Origin: Rubrivivax sp.
GTDB taxonomy: Bacteria; Pseudomonadota; Gammaproteobacteria; Burkholderiales; Burkholderiaceae_C
Direction: 5' to 3'
DNA: 44,579 nucleotides
Assembly (NCBI GenBank): GCA_018780805.1
Contig: JADMJD010000054.1
Coordinates: forward strand, 1 to 44,579
In this document: one piece after another, positions 43,464 to 44,579 of the stretch
Position numbering within the stretch: position 1 is the stretch's first letter
Layout of the letters: each line of letters begins with the position of its first letter
The notes under the pieces: generated by a model
Seen by the model: only the letters and a program-made list of their open reading frames with translations
Told to the model about the DNA's origin: nothing
Databases searched by the model: none
Program-made: the position numbers and the translations under genes

Positions 43464-44312
43464 TCACGACGAACGCACCGAAGGGTGCCAGAACGCCCAG
43501 CGGCGCTCCAGCAGAACGAGCAGGGCATAGGCCACCGAGCCGGTGACCGCCGCGACGACGATGGCGCCCCAGACCAGCGACATGTTCATGCGCGCGGCCT
43601 CGGTGCTGATGCGAAAACCCAGGCCCACGGTGGGTGAGCCGAAGAACTCGGCCACGATGGCGCCGATCAGCGCCAGCGTCGCGTTGACCTTCAGCGCACT
43701 GACGATGAAGGGCACGGCGCAGGGCAGCCGCAGATCGAGCAGCGTGCGCCCGTAGCTGGCGGCGTAGCTGTGCATCAGCTCGCGCTCCAGCTTGCCGGCG
43801 GCCTGCAGGCCGGCCAGCGTGGCCACCAGCATCGGGAAAAACGTCATCAGCACCACGACCGCGGCTTTGCTGGGCCACTCGAAGCCGAACCACATCACCA
43901 TGATGGGCGCCACGGCCACCAGCGGGATCGTGCTGGTCAGGCTGGCCACCGGCAGCAGGCCACGCTGCAGGAAGGGCGCGCGGTCGATCGCGACACCGAC
44001 CGCAAAACCGAGGGCTGATCCGAGGACCCAGCCCACCACCACGGCCTTCAGCACCGTCTGCACGAAGTCGCGGCCCAGCGTGGCGAGGTTGTCGGCCATG
44101 CTGTGCACGATGGCCCAGGGCGCGGGCAGCAGCACCCGCGGTACCTCGAACACCGTGACGCCGGCCTGCCAGAAAAACAGCACCCAGGCGCCGAACAAAC
44201 CTGCCGTCAGCGGGCCGGCCCAGCGTGGGCCTTCGATGGCGGCGCAGCGGCGCACGCTCCACACGGCCAGCGCCAGCGCGACCAGGCCACCGATCAGCGT
44301 CATGGCGTTCAT
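43464..44312 (-). CDS. ABC transporter permease (NitT/TauT/thiamine-precursor type)
   Basis: A 282-residue inner-membrane permease with about six hydrophobic helices (LIGGLVALALAVW, AGLFGAWVLFFW, VVVGWVLGSALGFAVGVAI and others). The EAA loop that contacts the ATPase is YAASYGRTLLDLRLPCAVPFIVSALK. The GSPTVGLGFRI and AARMNMSLVWGAIVVAAV pieces fit the BPD_transp_1 family. The start at 44312 (MNAMTLIGG) was chosen because the longer frame is only a translated GC repeat. It is 50 bp before the binding-protein gene and follows a second permease, together forming one transporter whose ATPase is outside the window. Confidence 0.88.
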   Translation of the reverse strand: MNAMTLIGGLVALALAVWSVRRCAAIEGPRWAGPLTAGLFGAWVLFFWQAGVTVFEVPRVLLPAPWAIVHSMADNLATLGRDFVQTVLKAVVVGWVLGSALGFAVGVAIDRAPFLQRGLLPVASLTSTIPLVAVAPIMVMWFGFEWPSKAAVVVLMTFFPMLVATLAGLQAAGKLERELMHSYAASYGRTLLDLRLPCAVPFIVSALKVNATLALIGAIVAEFFGSPTVGLGFRISTEAARMNMSLVWGAIVVAAVTGSVAYALLVLLERRWAFWHPSVRSS

Positions 44313-44323
44313 GAGGCCCCCAA

Positions 44324-44351
44324 GGCCCTGCGGGCCAGCCCCCCAAGGGGG
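44324..44351. repeat. GC hairpin plus CCCCCAAGGGGG palindrome between two permease genes
   Basis: GGCCC-TGC-GGGCC (44324-44336) is followed by CCCCC-AA-GGGGG (44340-44351). This kind of element recurs between genes in Comamonadaceae-type genomes as I remember them. It fills most of the 70-bp gap 44313-44382. Confidence 0.5.
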
Positions 44352-44382
44352 CGCGAACACCTTCGGAACGGCCGTGCGGCGT

Positions 44383-44579
44383 TCATGGCGCGTGCCTCTT
44401 CTTCAGCAGCAGCTTCTCGGCCAGCGCCACGGCGCCGGTCAGCAGCAGCCCGAGCAAAGCGGAGAGCACCAGCGCCGACCAGATGCCCACGGTGTTGCCG
44501 TAGTACGAGCCCGTGAGCAGCCGCGCGCCCAGCCCGGCCTGCGCGCCGGTGGGCAGCTCGGCCACCATCGCGCCCACCA
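44383..44579 (-). CDS. Second ABC transporter permease, C-terminal part
   Basis: Only the last 65 or so codons are in the window. The visible part, MVAELPTGAQAGLGARLL followed by the hydrophobic VGIWSALVLSALLGLLLTGAVALAEKLLLKK, fits the end of a permease of the same family as its neighbour, after the EAA loop. It is upstream of the other permease on the same strand, so the two probably form a heterodimeric channel. The 5' end lies beyond base 44579. Confidence 0.75.
   Translation of the reverse strand, partial: VGAMVAELPTGAQAGLGARLLTGSYYGNTVGIWSALVLSALLGLLLTGAVALAEKLLLKKRHAP

Overview
The window is very GC-rich, almost wholly coding, and packed with short or overlapping gene junctions. Gene content (two Bug/TctC-type binding proteins, a PEP-CTERM protein, a large TonB receptor, a RutR-type regulator beside an NMT1/THI5-like ABC transporter, a MocR regulator) points to a chromosomal segment of a free-living betaproteobacterium of the order Burkholderiales, probably the Comamonadaceae/Rubrivivax-Leptothrix-Ideonella side. 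This is inference from gene families; no rRNA or other phylogenetic marker is present. I saw no tRNA, rRNA, CRISPR array, transposase or phage structural gene.

Layout. 1-9240: the 3' part of argG, a lipoprotein-like gamma-glutamyltransferase, a minus-strand pair (type II asparaginase, then a 7TM-PAS-GGDEF diguanylate cyclase), a DUF429 protein and a TonB-dependent receptor ending in a 16-bp tandem repeat. 9246-12423: a PlsC-like acyltransferase, a MocR-type regulator that lacks its PLP lysine, and divergently an OmpR-like regulator whose receiver domain has lost all its phosphorylation residues. 12440-18798: a sulfatase/phosphonate-monoester-hydrolase gene overlapping a Bug binding protein, the divergent MarR regulator with a candidate operator, a DNA-ligase-associated-type DEXH helicase without its ligase partner, and a secreted SNase-Excalibur nuclease.

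18795-24306 holds the most unusual locus: three tightly coupled minus-strand genes encoding a lipoprotein of unknown family, a trypsin-like protease fused to a SleB-type cell-wall hydrolase with no visible signal peptide, and a three-TM membrane protein fused to a peptidoglycan-binding-like segment and a TIGR02594-type (NlpC/P60/CHAP-like) hydrolase. The predicted topology places hydrolase domains on the cytoplasmic side, which is a paradox worth testing. I regard this as the best candidate for an undescribed system.

24457-36241: a YitT-like membrane protein, a glutamine-amidotransferase-class hydrolase coupled to a family-5 peptide-binding protein, a SulP transporter, an MGDG-synthase-like glycosyltransferase, then an arginine-oriented cluster (arginase, DUF3011 protein, D-arginine dehydrogenase) divergent from a LysR regulator that is followed by a Bug protein coupled to an AstE/aspartoacylase-like enzyme.

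36177-44579: a PEP-CTERM protein with an Hcp-like domain, a secreted serine hydrolase, a winged-helix/ATPase regulator, and a 72-residue small protein. Two intergenic copies of an 11-bp-phased GACG direct repeat lie upstream of the hydrolase and of the small gene, suggesting a local regulon of that regulator. The window closes with a RutR-like TetR regulator coupled to an NMT1/THI5-like ABC transporter (binding protein, permease, partial second permease), probably for pyrimidine-type compounds.
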